A model generated the notes under the pieces. That model ran no database searches, was not told the origin of the DNA, and saw nothing but the letters and a program-made list of their open reading frames with translations. Position numbers and translations under genes: made by a program. This document shows, one piece after another, positions 18,390-27,658 of a DNA stretch of 64,000 nt. Origin of the DNA: Cytophagales bacterium Alg240-R148. Lineage in GTDB: Bacteria > Bacteroidota > Bacteroidia > Cytophagales > Cyclobacteriaceae. The stretch covers positions 275-64,274 of the forward strand of contig LS999829.1 in NCBI GenBank assembly GCA_900537185.1, written 5' to 3'. Numbering within the stretch: position 1 is the first letter of the stretch; every line of letters starts with the position of its first letter.

Positions 18390-19697
18390 ATGAACAAGAA
18401 AATTGTTGTAGGAATTAGTACATTCCTGCTTGTTTCGGTTGCTATTTATTTTGTAGGACAGGAACTTAATACCCAACAAAAACAGGTTGAAGAGAAAGAA
18501 GTTGCAACGCAAAAGGCAGACTCCTTGGCCATATTAGAAGCCAAAGTGGAACCGAAAAAGCTTTTTGGATTTACCATTGACTCCATGGTCATTGTACAAG
18601 ACAAAATAAAATTCAATGAGAATTTATCTGAAATACTGAGCAAATTTAATGTCGGTTACCAAGATGTACACCAACTAGCCATTCAGAGCAAAAAAATATT
18701 TGATGTTCGCAAAATTGCTGCCAACAAACCCTACACTTTGATATGTTACCCAGACTCGCTTCATACAGCCAAAGCTTTTGTATACGAACCCAATAAAACT
18801 GAATATGTAGTATTCCATTTGGAAGACTCCATGCTCATCGAAAAAATTCAAAGAAAAATAACGGTACACGAGCGCAGTCTTACGGGCACCATCCATTCTT
18901 CTCTATCTAAAACAATGGATGATTTGAACATCACACAACAGTTAACCAACGACATGGTAGATGTTTTAGGGTGGCAGATCGACTTTTTTCGATTACAAAA
19001 AGGGGATCGATTCAAAATTGTTTACGACGAAAAGTTGATCGATGGAGAAGTAGTAGGTATCGGTGGTATTAAAGCTGTTCAGTTTGAACATTTTGGCAAT
19101 GACTTTTTCGCCTATGCTTATGACCAGGGCGAAGGCATTGATTATTTTGACGAAGAAGGCCACAGTTTAAGAAAAGCTTTGTTAAAATACCCTTTAGAAT
19201 TTTCGAGAATTAGCTCTAGGTATTCCTTAAAACGTTTTCACCCCGTTCAAAAAAGGTGGAAGTCACACCTTGGAACAGATTTCGCAGCTGCGCGGGGCAC
19301 TCCAATTAGAACCGTTGGGGATGGTATTATTACAGAGGCCAAATACAAAAGGGCCAATGGAAATTATGTAAAAGTAAAACACAACGGGACCTATACCACC
19401 CAGTATTTGCACATGTCCAAAATTGCAAGCGGTATAAAAGCCGGTGGCAAGGTAAAACAAGGGCAAGTAATTGGTTATGTTGGCAGCACTGGATTGGCAA
19501 CAGGCAACCACCTTTGTTATAGATTTTGGAAAAACGGGGTGCAAGTAGATGCCCTGCGTGTAAAACTACCACCAGCATCTCCTATAAAAGAAGAGGCAAA
19601 AGATGCTTTCAATCTGGCAGTTCAATCGCATATGTCCAAACTACAAAACATTCCATTTGCTGAACCAGAAGAACCATTGATGGCCTCTGCTCAATAA
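18390..19697 (+). CDS. Membrane-anchored M23-family peptidoglycan endopeptidase-like protein
   Basis: 435 aa. One N-terminal TM helix (about 5-22), a LysM/OapA-like region (about 70-130), a middle domain, then the M23 (LytM) fold at about 280-400. HLGTDFAA near residue 292 supplies the first zinc His and Asp. The final HxH motif reads HLCYRFWKNG near 373: the second His, normally a zinc ligand, is Cys. Similar HxC versions are, to my recollection, frequent in this phylum, so activity may be kept with a Cys ligand, or the protein may be an activator. The QVD and following residues keep the family pattern. Confidence 0.85.
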   Translation: MNKKIVVGISTFLLVSVAIYFVGQELNTQQKQVEEKEVATQKADSLAILEAKVEPKKLFGFTIDSMVIVQDKIKFNENLSEILSKFNVGYQDVHQLAIQSKKIFDVRKIAANKPYTLICYPDSLHTAKAFVYEPNKTEYVVFHLEDSMLIEKIQRKITVHERSLTGTIHSSLSKTMDDLNITQQLTNDMVDVLGWQIDFFRLQKGDRFKIVYDEKLIDGEVVGIGGIKAVQFEHFGNDFFAYAYDQGEGIDYFDEEGHSLRKALLKYPLEFSRISSRYSLKRFHPVQKRWKSHLGTDFAAARGTPIRTVGDGIITEAKYKRANGNYVKVKHNGTYTTQYLHMSKIASGIKAGGKVKQGQVIGYVGSTGLATGNHLCYRFWKNGVQVDALRVKLPPASPIKEEAKDAFNLAVQSHMSKLQNIPFAEPEEPLMASAQ

Positions 19698-19827
19698 TCT
19701 TTTTCAAATTATTTATGCAGCACCTGGCAAAACAGTTATTGGAATCAATTTAATAATCCATCCATTTTTAATTAAATTAATCCTATAAATTATTAAATTA
19801 AAGGTTCATTGTATGGTACAGTATTAA

Positions 19828-21477
19828 ATGAACGCTTTGAAACCATTATACCAATCAGACGAAATTGAAAATAATCGAAAATTACTCTTTTATTTTTGCG
19901 CTATCACAGGAGTTTTTTCAGTTTTTTATTGTCTGATCGCCTACGTCATTTCTTTTGACATTTTAATGTATGCCGCATTTCTGGATGCGTTTTGTTTTTT
20001 ATTGCTGGCTTATTTAACAAAGTCCAAAGTCCCTTCTATAGTCGTTGCGTTTCTTTATCTCTTGTTCTTTTTTGTCACCACGGTTGTATTATCTTATTTT
20101 TCTGGTGGTCTGTACAGCCCTGTTTTACCTTGGCTGCTCATAATACCATTGATGTCGATGTTGTTAAGGAATGTTAAAAACGGACTTTTCTGGGGAGTTT
20201 TATGTGTGCTTACCTTCATTTTATTTGGTCTGCTTCAATCGTCAGGAAAGACGGTGGCCTTAGGCTACAATCCTGAATTCAAAACTTTCTATACTGCATT
20301 GTGTTTGATTGGCCTGTTGTGCATCATGACCTACCTTACTTTTTTGTTCACCAAAATTAAGAACAAGGCCATGGATAAGTTATCTACCAATATCATAGAG
20401 GTAAAAGAAATCAACCAGCTGTACGATGAGCAAACCAAAGAAATGATCAGCCAGAATGAAGAGCTCCGACAACAACAAGAGGAAATCCTAGCGCAAAGGG
20501 AGTACATAGAAGACCAAAACGACATATTAAAAGCTACTCTGGAAGAACTGACCAGACAAAACAAAAATATTGAAAAACAGAAAAAAGTTTTCGAAAACAA
20601 AAATCTATTCATTGAAAAATTCAACCGGGTATTGCTCAACCTTACCAAATCGCATAACATACAAAATGGAAATTTTAGTATTTCGTTAGAAGAAATAACG
20701 GCCCTCTCGTCCAACATACTTAATGCCACTCGGGTTTCGGTGTGGACTTTTAGGCGGGAATCGCAAGACATTCTTTGCGAAAAACTCTACAACAAAGACG
20801 AACACGAATACAAAGACGGCCTGGTACTTAGTAAAAAAAACATTCCCAAATTTTTAGCAGAAGCTAAAAAATTAAGTGTCATGAAGGTTTTCAAATCGGA
20901 TGATACCAAGTTGTCCAAGGAGGTTTTTTCTATCCAATTGCAACCGGAATCTGTACAATCCATTTTGTTTATCCCATTTGTTTTTAACAATGAACTCGGA
21001 GGCATCATTGCTTTTGAAGTAGAAGATGCCAAAAGAGACTGGTCTCCTGAGGAAATAGCTTTTGCGGTTGCCATAGGGGACATCGTTAACTTAGCTTACA
21101 GCATGTACCTCAGAAAAATTTCGGAAGAAAAGATAATTGAGCAAAAAGAAGAAATTGAGGCCATCAATGCTTCCTTGGAAAAAAGGGTGGAAGAACGGAC
21201 CAAAGCTTTGAATGAACAAAATGAAAAATTAGCAGAATACGCCTTTATAAATTCTCATTTGCTTCGAGGCCCTTTGTGCAGAATCATTGGTTTGATTTAC
21301 TTACTTAAAATTGATAACGACAAGGACCTACCAGAAATTCTACAGCACATGACCGAAGCCACCAATGAGTTAGATGATGTGGTAGATCACATCAACAGAG
21401 CCTTAGACGAAGGCAATCATTTTAGCAGAGAAGATTTTGGCAAGCAAAATTACCAGTTTGTACAAGGAACAAAATAA
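19828..21477 (+). CDS. Membrane sensor with coiled coil, GAF and a DHp-like helix pair but no kinase ATPase domain
   Basis: 549 aa. Five or six TM helices (about 15-175), a long coiled coil (about 185-270), a GAF-like domain (about 275-430, ending IAFAVAIGDIVNLAYSMYL), another coiled coil, then a histidine-kinase dimerisation segment with an H-box-like YAFINSHLLRGPL (His near 478) and a second helix to about 530. The protein stops at 549, and the 120 bases after it hold no HATPase_c sequence in any frame. It therefore looks like a kinase that lacks its catalytic half. It could accept phosphate from another kinase, dimerise with one, or be a signalling relic. The intact frame and clean end argue against recent decay. 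Confidence 0.8.
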   Translation: MNALKPLYQSDEIENNRKLLFYFCAITGVFSVFYCLIAYVISFDILMYAAFLDAFCFLLLAYLTKSKVPSIVVAFLYLLFFFVTTVVLSYFSGGLYSPVLPWLLIIPLMSMLLRNVKNGLFWGVLCVLTFILFGLLQSSGKTVALGYNPEFKTFYTALCLIGLLCIMTYLTFLFTKIKNKAMDKLSTNIIEVKEINQLYDEQTKEMISQNEELRQQQEEILAQREYIEDQNDILKATLEELTRQNKNIEKQKKVFENKNLFIEKFNRVLLNLTKSHNIQNGNFSISLEEITALSSNILNATRVSVWTFRRESQDILCEKLYNKDEHEYKDGLVLSKKNIPKFLAEAKKLSVMKVFKSDDTKLSKEVFSIQLQPESVQSILFIPFVFNNELGGIIAFEVEDAKRDWSPEEIAFAVAIGDIVNLAYSMYLRKISEEKIIEQKEEIEAINASLEKRVEERTKALNEQNEKLAEYAFINSHLLRGPLCRIIGLIYLLKIDNDKDLPEILQHMTEATNELDDVVDHINRALDEGNHFSREDFGKQNYQFVQGTK

Positions 21478-21596
21478 AACCAGCGGGCCCTTGCAATTCT
21501 ACAATTTATACAAATGATCTTAACATTTTAATATTAAGTTATGCCACTAATGGTATATTTTACAATACTTTAGAAGATTATTTGTTATATTATTCT

Positions 21597-23135
21597 ATGG
21601 CTTTGAAATTCAAAACTGCTGTCTTTTCGGTAATCTTTTTGTGTTGTTATAGTGGGCTACATGCGCAGTTCTATGCTGGTTTGGTTACGGGAAATTATTC
21701 CGGAATTGTTGGGGCAACAGACAACCCAGCTTCCATTGCTGGCAATTACTACGATTTGGATATCGCTATTTTGGGCGTTAATGCTTTTGGAGAAACCAAT
21801 TTCGCAAAAATCACAAGAGAAAGTGCCTTTATGAATTTCAATTTTGGATCTGCAACTTCGTCCTTAATTAGAAATGATAAAGTAAAATTTGGTACCATCA
21901 AGGCAGAAGTGCTGCTGCCATCGGCAATGATTCGCTACAAAAAAGGTTGGTCTTTTGGGTTGATCAATCGTTTCAGGGCTTACATCAACTTGGCCCAACT
22001 CAGCCCAGATTTTGCCAATTTATGGGCCGATGGTTTCGAAAATTCAGATTATTTTGGCACAACTTATTCGGACGAAAACATGTTCTGGTATGGCCAGTAT
22101 TGGCTGGAAATCGGGGCGGTGGCAGCCAAAGAAATCAAGATAAAGAGTGGGCGCCTTAAATTTGGGGGCACCATTAAATATTTAAGAGGGTACGGGGCCA
22201 TGCACGCCCAAATGTACGACATGGATGTTACCCCCAATGCCCAAAAAGAAGTTATCATGACCAACGTAAATGGGCGGATTGGCTATTCCGATAACTTGGA
22301 GCAGGGATTTTCCATGACCACGGCATCACAAGGGTTGAATTTTGGCTTGGATCTTGGCGCCGTCTATGAGCACGACCCCAAGTTGGTTTCTAACCCTGGG
22401 CACCCACATGCTAAGGACAAATACTATGAAGAAAAATGGGGCATTCGCTATTATATGTATCGCCTTGGTTTGGCAGTAAAAGACATAGGAGGTATAAAAT
22501 ACAACATGGGCTCTTCTGGCCTTAAAGTGACAGGAATTAGAGACCCTTTTGTGCCCATTAACTTAGACGACATTCGCAATTCTGTTAACGACCCCCAAGA
22601 TATTGCAGCCGCCTTGGACCCTTATTTTTTCACAGAACCCGAAACGGGAAGCTATAAAATGGGCCTGCCTACCAGTATTGAAGCCAATTTCGACTATAAT
22701 TTAAACAATGGCCGATACATCAATGTGCATACCACCTATAGCTTAAGAAAAAAGAACAGCAACAAAAACCCAGTACAAGAATTTAACAATATTGTGGTGA
22801 CCCCTCGTTGGGAAAATGCTAAGTATGGTGTTTACATGCCTATTTACCACCATTTCGGCCGTACCACCAATGTTGGCTTGGCAGGTAGAGCTGGTGCGCT
22901 TACCTTGGGCATCCACAACATTATCCCATTTTTATTTACCAAAGACATGAGCAGTGCGGGGTTCTATTTTGTTATCAAGACCAACTTTTTACCAAAATCC
23001 CAACTCCGCTGTGCCGCACCTAAATGGAAGCGGGGCAAAACCAAAAAGAAAAACATTCCAGACTTAAAAGAAAACCACAGTACGGATGTGGAAAAAAGAA
23101 CCAAGTGGAGGAAGAAAAACTTCAAAAAAGGTTAA
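21597..23135 (+). CDS. DUF5723 family outer-membrane-type protein
   Basis: 512 aa from ATG 21597; the in-frame TTG at 21582 would only add MLYYS before the signal peptide (MALKFKTAVFSVIFLCCYSGLHAQ). The start of the mature part, with GATDNPASIA and DIAILGVNAFGETNF, is the conserved front of DUF5723, a Bacteroidota family predicted to form a beta-barrel. Long amphipathic strands continue to about 480 and the tail is strongly basic (KRGKTKKKN and KRTKWRKKNFKKG). Function not established. The last 4 bp overlap the convergent TAXI-type gene. Confidence 0.8.
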   Translation: MALKFKTAVFSVIFLCCYSGLHAQFYAGLVTGNYSGIVGATDNPASIAGNYYDLDIAILGVNAFGETNFAKITRESAFMNFNFGSATSSLIRNDKVKFGTIKAEVLLPSAMIRYKKGWSFGLINRFRAYINLAQLSPDFANLWADGFENSDYFGTTYSDENMFWYGQYWLEIGAVAAKEIKIKSGRLKFGGTIKYLRGYGAMHAQMYDMDVTPNAQKEVIMTNVNGRIGYSDNLEQGFSMTTASQGLNFGLDLGAVYEHDPKLVSNPGHPHAKDKYYEEKWGIRYYMYRLGLAVKDIGGIKYNMGSSGLKVTGIRDPFVPINLDDIRNSVNDPQDIAAALDPYFFTEPETGSYKMGLPTSIEANFDYNLNNGRYINVHTTYSLRKKNSNKNPVQEFNNIVVTPRWENAKYGVYMPIYHHFGRTTNVGLAGRAGALTLGIHNIIPFLFTKDMSSAGFYFVIKTNFLPKSQLRCAAPKWKRGKTKKKNIPDLKENHSTDVEKRTKWRKKNFKKG

Positions 23136-24193
23136 TTTTTCGCTCGCTTTATAATCCTTTGTTTTCTGATAAGCGTACCTATGAAACCAATAAACAGGAC
23201 GCCAAACGAAACCACAAGAGCCATCACTTCGGCATATCGCTCTATAAAATTCGGCTTGTCTCTATTGATGTAATCCAAACTACCCGTGTGTAATGGAAAC
23301 GTTAACCTATAAGTTTCTTTGTTTAAAAAGGGCAGCAGGTTGTACCGGTTGTCGCGCTGCATCAACAAGTTCCGTTTTTCACTCAACACTTCTACAATAT
23401 CATAAATGATGGAAGAGGAGATATCTTTGTGGCAAAGCAAAACATCTCTAATGGCCAATGTAGGGGTGGCCTGCTCTGGACGTCCACCAAATACATTTTC
23501 TGGAATTAAATACGCATAGGACTGAGGATAAACCAGGGCAAAACCTTCTAGGCTATTGCCTTCACTCCAATCATCTAAAGGATAAAGCTCGTATCCATAA
23601 GCGTACAAACTATCAATTAAATAATTGCGCATATGCCCTATGGTTATAAAAACATCCGCCGAATCCAATTGAGATTTTATTTGTGGATAGGCAGGTGCAC
23701 CATCAAAAATACTAAAATGGTAACTATCGGTCTCCAAAGCATAATGGTCTACAAGATTGCTATAAAATACAGAATCGTTGGACCCTGTGAGCTCGTAGGT
23801 AATTTTTTTGCCTTTGAGCAACTCGTTGAGGGAGGGCTTGTATTCGTCTTTATGAAAAATCATCAACATCCTGGGCAATAAGGGCGTTACGGTTCTGATG
23901 ACTCTTGCTTCCAGATTGACTTTCGAATTATTGGGTATGATAGCCAAGTCAATTTCCTTGTTGATTATTTTCTCTATTACATCATCGGTCGATTGGCTGT
24001 ACTGCAATTCAATGACCAAGTCCTTTTCTTCCAATAATACATGGACCAAGGCTTCATCGCTTATTTTGGCCCCTCCCGACTCCAATACCTTGATGGTCTT
24101 TAATTTGTTTTTACCTGAGCAATTCCATAAAAAAAACAAGGGAATCAACACAACACATAAATAGAATTTGGTACCCTTAAAATCAGAAGCCAT
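23132..24193 (-). CDS. TAXI-family (TRAP-type) solute-binding lipoprotein with a C-terminal TM helix
   Basis: 353 aa. The N-terminus ends in FFLWNCSGKN, a lipobox-like site (Cys near 25). The body is a two-lobed NMT1/TAXI periplasmic binding fold: EIDLAIIPNNS, the repeated lobe 2, and the typical C-terminal HTGSLDYINRDKPNF. A TM helix (about 325-345) and a short basic tail follow. TAXI proteins normally hand ligand to TRAP membrane subunits, but no dctM/dctQ-like gene is present in this window and the fused TM helix is unusual. It may be a membrane-tethered sensor. It is convergent with the DUF5723 gene. Confidence 0.8.
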   Translation of the reverse strand: MASDFKGTKFYLCVVLIPLFFLWNCSGKNKLKTIKVLESGGAKISDEALVHVLLEEKDLVIELQYSQSTDDVIEKIINKEIDLAIIPNNSKVNLEARVIRTVTPLLPRMLMIFHKDEYKPSLNELLKGKKITYELTGSNDSVFYSNLVDHYALETDSYHFSIFDGAPAYPQIKSQLDSADVFITIGHMRNYLIDSLYAYGYELYPLDDWSEGNSLEGFALVYPQSYAYLIPENVFGGRPEQATPTLAIRDVLLCHKDISSSIIYDIVEVLSEKRNLLMQRDNRYNLLPFLNKETYRLTFPLHTGSLDYINRDKPNFIERYAEVMALVVSFGVLFIGFIGTLIRKQRIIKRAKN

Positions 24194-24361
24194 GGTATAA
24201 AAAAGTGGTTTTAGATAGAATTAACTAGAAGCTACAATTTGCAACTATTAAAATAACAAAAACAGGATAAAAAGACAAAATTAGTCGTTTCACTCTAGAA
24301 TGGTCAGGGACTTACCCGATTGCATTCAAAGAGTAAAACTTTCGCAATAAAAAAGGTGGTG

Positions 24362-24394
24362 TTTACCGATAATTTTCTGGCATTAACCGGTAAA
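24362..24394. promoter_or_regulatory. Inverted repeat TTTACCG-N19-CGGTAAA upstream of the LiaF-like operon
   Basis: Perfect 7-bp arms 57 bp before the operon start, a fitting place for an operator. The same half-sites abut to form TTTACCGGTAAA at 30790, ahead of the Cys-rich peptide gene. Regulatory role is inferred. Confidence 0.35.
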
Positions 24395-24450
24395 GGGCAG
24401 CAAAACACTTCCTTTATCGTGTATATTAGTAAACAAAAACACTTAAAGTT

Positions 24451-25158
24451 ATGGCTGAAAACGAAAATCAACACAAAAAACACACCTGGTTGGGTATCAT
24501 TTTTTTAACCATTGGTATTCTATGGATATTAAGAAATATGGACATCATGCCCTATTTTGTAGAGGATTTGATATTCAACTGGCCCAATATTTTGATCATT
24601 CTCGGGGGGTATTTAATCATAGTAAAAGGCAAAAGAGACCCTGGTATCATACTATTGATTATTGGTAGTGTCTTTTTTATAAGAGAACTGGGCTTTTTCC
24701 ATTTTAGAGACGTCATCACCTTTTGGCCCCTTGTATTTATTCTGGTAGGCGCATCGTTCTTATTCAGAAGAAACAAAAGCACTTCTGGGCATGAAGTACC
24801 ACAGGGAGAAGGTCCTGACTACATCGACGACATATCATTCTTCAGTGGAGGGGAAAGAAAAATTACTTCACAATCTTTTAAAGGTGGTAAAATTACTTCT
24901 GTATTTGGTGGTTCCGAAATCAACTTGACCAGAGCAGACATTCAAGGCAATAACAATGTAATAGATGTATTTGTAATGTTTGGAGGGTGTGAAATCACGG
25001 TGCCTGCCGACTGGAATGTAAAAGTAGAAACCACTGCCATATTTGGCGCCTTTGACGACAAAAGAAGCACGGTTGTTGAAGTTATTCCCGACGATGAAAA
25101 AGTGCTTATTATAAAAGGATTTATAATGTTTGGCGGAGGAGAAGTAAAGTCTTACTAA
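24451..25158 (+). CDS. LiaF-like membrane protein (DUF5668 plus cell-wall-active antibiotics response domain)
   Basis: 235 aa. Four N-terminal TM helices (about 12-105) with GIIFLTIGILWILRNMDI, FNWPNILIILGGYLI and FWPLVFILVGASFLF, the LiaI/LiaF-type TM domain. The cytoplasmic or periplasmic beta-helical C-terminal domain (about 135-235) has the FGG repeats of LiaF (SVFGGSEINL, VMFGGCEITVP, AIFGAFDDKR, IMFGGGEV). In Firmicutes LiaF holds back a kinase until cell-wall stress occurs. Here it is followed after one base by a LytS kinase and then a LytTR regulator, so the same check on a different kinase type is likely. Confidence 0.88.
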   Translation: MAENENQHKKHTWLGIIFLTIGILWILRNMDIMPYFVEDLIFNWPNILIILGGYLIIVKGKRDPGIILLIIGSVFFIRELGFFHFRDVITFWPLVFILVGASFLFRRNKSTSGHEVPQGEGPDYIDDISFFSGGERKITSQSFKGGKITSVFGGSEINLTRADIQGNNNVIDVFVMFGGCEITVPADWNVKVETTAIFGAFDDKRSTVVEVIPDDEKVLIIKGFIMFGGGEVKSY

Positions 25159-25159
25159 G

Positions 25160-26218
25160 ATGCGACATCCCCTAATAGGCAATTTAGGATTACTCATTTA
25201 CCTCATCGTTTGGAATGTCATTATTGTAGCACATTTCTTAGTGTTGTACAAGTACTATGAACTTCCATTGGATACTTCCATCACGGACGCATTGACATTT
25301 AATGTCATGTTGTGTGGTGTGGGACTCAGCTATTGGAACGTGGTGAAATATACCCACGTAAAAGAGGGCGACTGGCAGAATTTATTCTCCATTCACTTAC
25401 CGGCTTCGCTTGTTGCAGTAGGCATTTGTATGTGGCCCTCTTCTATCATCCTCCATCTTGTTTACAACCAAGACGTAGATTACATCTCTTTTTTAGAAAA
25501 AGCAGCTGTATGGCGCTGGGTGGAAGGGCTTTTGATTATCTGGGTGATCATATTAATTTATTACTTGATTAAATATTACGACGACCTTCAGGAAAAATCA
25601 AAGAATGAAGCGCAATTGAAGCAGTTGGTAAAAGAGGCAGAATTGGACATGTTAAAGGCGCAGATTAACCCGCACTTTATTTTCAACAGTCTTAATTCTA
25701 TCAGTTCTCTAACCATTACCAATCCAGAAAATGCCCAAGAAATGATTGTAAACTTGTCTCAATTTTTGAGAAGTTCACTGGGTAAAGGCAAAGAAGAGTT
25801 GGATACCTTAAAGGATGAACTTGAACACATCATGTTGTACTTAGACATTGAAAAAGTTCGGTTCGGAGACCGCCTAAAAGTAAGCCAAAACATTCCCGAC
25901 AAATGCGCCATGGCCAAAGTACCCAACTTGATCTTGCAGCCCCTAGTGGAAAACGCAATTAAATACGGTATTTACGAAACACTTAGAGGGGTAGAGTTGA
26001 ATATTACAGCCAATTGCAAACTCGAAAACCTCGAAATAAGGATTTCCAACCCATACGACCCGCAAGGCATCCCTCAAAAAGGGGCGGGTATAGGGCTAAA
26101 AAATGTAGAAAGTCGGATGTCCATTTTATATGGCAAAGGACAGTGGATTAGAATTGAACGAGAAAACGGTATATTTACTGTGACACTTGTTATTCCACAA
26201 TTCGAAAATTATATATAA
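25160..26218 (+). CDS. LytS-type sensor histidine kinase of the LiaF-like operon
   Basis: 352 aa. Four TM helices (about 8-145), a short coiled coil, then the His_kinase helix with MLKAQINPHFIFNSLNS (phospho-His near 173) and an HATPase_c domain marked by LQPLVENAIKYG and GAGIGLKNVESRM. It follows the LiaF-like gene by one base and overlaps the LytTR regulator by one base, so the three proteins should be made together. No large extracellular sensor is seen, which fits sensing through the LiaF-like partner. Confidence 0.92.
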   Translation: MRHPLIGNLGLLIYLIVWNVIIVAHFLVLYKYYELPLDTSITDALTFNVMLCGVGLSYWNVVKYTHVKEGDWQNLFSIHLPASLVAVGICMWPSSIILHLVYNQDVDYISFLEKAAVWRWVEGLLIIWVIILIYYLIKYYDDLQEKSKNEAQLKQLVKEAELDMLKAQINPHFIFNSLNSISSLTITNPENAQEMIVNLSQFLRSSLGKGKEELDTLKDELEHIMLYLDIEKVRFGDRLKVSQNIPDKCAMAKVPNLILQPLVENAIKYGIYETLRGVELNITANCKLENLEIRISNPYDPQGIPQKGAGIGLKNVESRMSILYGKGQWIRIERENGIFTVTLVIPQFENYI

Positions 26219-26961
26219 TGATCAGAACTATCATCATTGATGACGAACAACCAGCAAGAGACCTGATTCAAGCATATTTGAAAGATTATGCGGACATTCA
26301 GGTTATTGCTGAGTGTTCCAATGGTTTTGAAGGGTTTAAAGCCATCCAAGAACACCAACCCGACTTAATTTTTTTAGACATTCAAATGCCAAAAATTACG
26401 GGATTTGAAATGATCGAACTTCTAGAAAACCCTCCGGCCATCATATTCAGTACAGCTTTTGATCAATATGCATTGCAAGCCTTCGAAAAAAATGCTTGTG
26501 ACTACTTGCTCAAACCTTACAATAGAAAAAGGATGCAAGAGGCCCTCGAAAAGGTGCGAGCCAAACTTAAAATTGAAGCACCACAAGACCTGGACCCGCT
26601 ATTAGACAGCTATACAGAAGCCCAATCTGATAACATCAACCGTTTGGTTGTAAAAAATGGCCCCAATATCAAAGTAATTGGACTCCATGACATTAAATAC
26701 ATCCAAGCAGACGACGATTACATGGCTATTTTCACCAACGACGGCAAGTACCTAAAACAAATTACCATGAAGCGGTTGGAACAACAGTTGCCTCCAGCCC
26801 GTTTTGTTCGGGCCCACCGCTCGTATATTGTGGCCGTTGAAGGCATTAGTAAGTTGGAGCAATTGGACAAAGAGTCCTACCAAATTAGATTAAAAACAGA
26901 AGAGGCTATTCCGGTTAGTAAATCGGGTTACCAAAAACTAAAAGGAGTGCTACAATTTTAA
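26218..26961 (+). CDS. LytTR-type response regulator of the LiaF-like operon
   Basis: 247 aa. Receiver domain with DDEQ near residue 9, FLDIQMPKITG (phospho-Asp near 55) and CDYLLKPYN near 104. A linker (about 120-145) leads to the LytTR domain (about 145-247) with FVRAHRSYIVAVEGI and VSKSGYQKL. Expected output is transcription control from LytTR sites; the inverted repeat at 24362 is a candidate for autoregulation, though classic LytTR sites are direct repeats. Ends 42 bp from the convergent methyltransferase gene. Confidence 0.92.
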   Translation: MIRTIIIDDEQPARDLIQAYLKDYADIQVIAECSNGFEGFKAIQEHQPDLIFLDIQMPKITGFEMIELLENPPAIIFSTAFDQYALQAFEKNACDYLLKPYNRKRMQEALEKVRAKLKIEAPQDLDPLLDSYTEAQSDNINRLVVKNGPNIKVIGLHDIKYIQADDDYMAIFTNDGKYLKQITMKRLEQQLPPARFVRAHRSYIVAVEGISKLEQLDKESYQIRLKTEEAIPVSKSGYQKLKGVLQF

Positions 26962-27003
26962 GATGTTTCCATTGGGTTATAACGCCTTGTTATGCTTGAA
27001 ATG

Positions 27004-27540
27004 TTATGCCTTTTGCATCAAACCCTTGTAAAATTCCCAAACCACTATGCCCAAACTCACCGAAATGTTGAGCGAATGTTTGGTGCCATGTTGTGGGATT
27101 TCTATGCAAATATCCGCTGCTTCTACAATGGCATCTTCCACACCAAAAACTTCATTTCCGAATACCAAGGCATATTTACGGTTGGGATCAATTTCCATAC
27201 TTTCTAAAGAAACAGAGGCATCTGCTTGCTCTACGGTAGCGATTTCGTATCCTTCCTTTTTCAGGGTTTCTACGGCCAAAGTAGTACTAGCGAAATAGGT
27301 CCACTCCACCGATTCTGTAGCACCTAACGCTGTTTTGTTGATCTCCCGATGGGGTGGTTGGGCGGTGATACCACATAGCGCAATTTGTTCTACCAAAAAA
27401 GCATCGGAAGTTCGAAAGGCTGCTCCTACGTTGTTCATGCTCCGAATATTGTCTAAAACCACTACAATAGGCAATTTTTGAACCTTTTTGAATGTTTCTA
27501 AATCCGGCCTGCCCAATTCTTCGTTTTTCAACTTTCTCAT
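27004..27540 (-). CDS. TrmH/SpoU-family RNA 2'-O-methyltransferase
   Basis: 178 aa SPOUT-fold protein. Motif 1 LDNIRSMNNVGAAFRTSDAF (Asn and Arg conserved), motif 2 LVFGNEVFGV and motif 3 IPQHGTKHSLNISVSLGIV, which form the knotted SAM site. Members methylate a ribose 2'-OH in tRNA or rRNA. It lacks the N-terminal substrate-binding extension of rRNA enzymes, so a tRNA target is a little more likely, but not proven. Divergent from mutS with about 118 bp between. Confidence 0.9.
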   Translation of the reverse strand: MRKLKNEELGRPDLETFKKVQKLPIVVVLDNIRSMNNVGAAFRTSDAFLVEQIALCGITAQPPHREINKTALGATESVEWTYFASTTLAVETLKKEGYEIATVEQADASVSLESMEIDPNRKYALVFGNEVFGVEDAIVEAADICIEIPQHGTKHSLNISVSLGIVVWEFYKGLMQKA

Positions 27541-27596
27541 ATCGGCAACAATCCTAAAATTTATCCATTAAAAAAAATAAATTCGTTCAATTCTTG

Positions 27597-27628
27597 ATTG
27601 GCTATCCCAAGCAAAAAGGGCATATTTG
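27597..27628 (+). promoter_or_regulatory. Possible mutS promoter
   Basis: TTG at 27597-27599, 21 nt, then CATATTTG at 27621-27628: one base off the Bacteroidota TAnnTTTG box, and about 30 bp ahead of the mutS ATG. Confidence 0.35.
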
Positions 27629-27658
27629 TACAATTTATCAAAATACACGCATACGATT

